64,000 nt of DNA from Burkholderiales bacterium (lineage in GTDB: Bacteria; Pseudomonadota; Gammaproteobacteria; Burkholderiales; JAEUOS01): the NCBI GenBank assembly GCA_947473125.1, contig CANJDH010000006.1, positions 19,959-83,958 of the forward strand. Direction: 5' to 3'. The number at the start of each line of letters is the position of its first letter. Position 1 is the stretch's first letter. A model generated the notes under the pieces. The model worked only from the letters and a program-made list of their open reading frames with translations, was not told where the DNA came from and did no database searches. Made by a program: the position numbers and the translations under genes. Positions 63,989-64,000 of the stretch are shown piece after piece.

Positions 63989-64000
63989 GAGAGTTTCCAT
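63987..64000 (+). promoter_or_regulatory. Ribosome binding site and first bases of the next gene
   Basis: AGGAGAG overlaps the dehydratase stop, and the window ends in AT five bases later, which would be the first two bases of a start codon. The dehydratase is thus likely followed by a coupled gene just outside the window. Confidence 0.5.

Overview
The window is a high-GC chromosomal segment of a betaproteobacterium, most likely order Burkholderiales (Alcaligenaceae/Comamonadaceae-like). Two things show this. The core gene order der, hfq, hflX, hflK, hflC, DUF2065, hisZ, purA, then rnr and rlmB is typical of that class. There are also five orphan Bug/TctC-type periplasmic receptors, a family hugely expanded in Bordetella and its relatives. 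Placement below order is inference. I see no insertion sequence, prophage, CRISPR array or rRNA.

Layout. (1) 1-17.6 kb is accessory metabolism: a truncated fatty-acid-hydroxylase-like gene, an unusual NRAMP transporter whose start codon lies inside a long inverted repeat, an exported methyltransferase, a nitroreductase, an acyl-CoA dehydrogenase, a Bug receptor overlapping a RidA protein, an aldo/keto reductase, an alpha/beta hydrolase with another Bug receptor, a small frameshifted membrane-protein gene, a DUF4124-like protein, a DHCW cupin, a GMC oxidoreductase and an exported DUF1800/DUF1501 pair. (2) 17.6-23.7 kb is a compact catabolic locus: a Bug gene divergent from cupin, DUF6282 hydrolase, IclR regulator, class II aldolase-like, Bug and dihydroorotate-dehydrogenase-like genes. 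(3) 23.7-44.3 kb is core housekeeping: tsaB-rimI-uracil DNA glycosylase, lplT divergent from alr-radA, an orphan TAXI protein, der-hfq-hflX-hflK-hflC-DUF2065-hisZ-purA-phosphoribosyltransferase, a terminator, tRNA-Leu(CAG), rnr, a quinone oxidoreductase and rlmB. (4) 44.3-47.4 kb holds an exported glutathione peroxidase, a DUF3135 protein and ompR-envZ. (5) 47.5-64 kb is a second accessory block. It begins with a four-gene run (2-hydroxyacid dehydrogenase, internally duplicated membrane protein, APH-like kinase, enolase paralogue lacking a conserved active-site His). A CUT1-type ABC importer follows, then a LacI repressor with two palindromic operators, and then a Bug receptor, PhyH dioxygenase, class III alcohol dehydrogenase, sugar isomerase, a second solute-binding protein and a mandelate-racemase-family dehydratase that continues into a further gene past the window end.

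How it fits together. The last block looks like uptake and breakdown of a sugar, polyol or sugar acid under LacI control: a perfect 16-bp palindrome lies upstream of the Bug/PhyH/ADH genes and a similar but weaker site lies in front of the ABC operon. The dehydrogenase-membrane protein-kinase-enolase-like run is the best candidate for an undescribed pathway: its enzymes mimic the phosphoglycerate dehydrogenase/kinase/enolase chemistries but carry active-site changes. Scattered hairpin repeats sharing TTGGTGGGAG occur in intergenic regions (a REP-like family), and one unrelated 11-bp-arm palindrome sits inside the uracil-DNA-glycosylase coding sequence.
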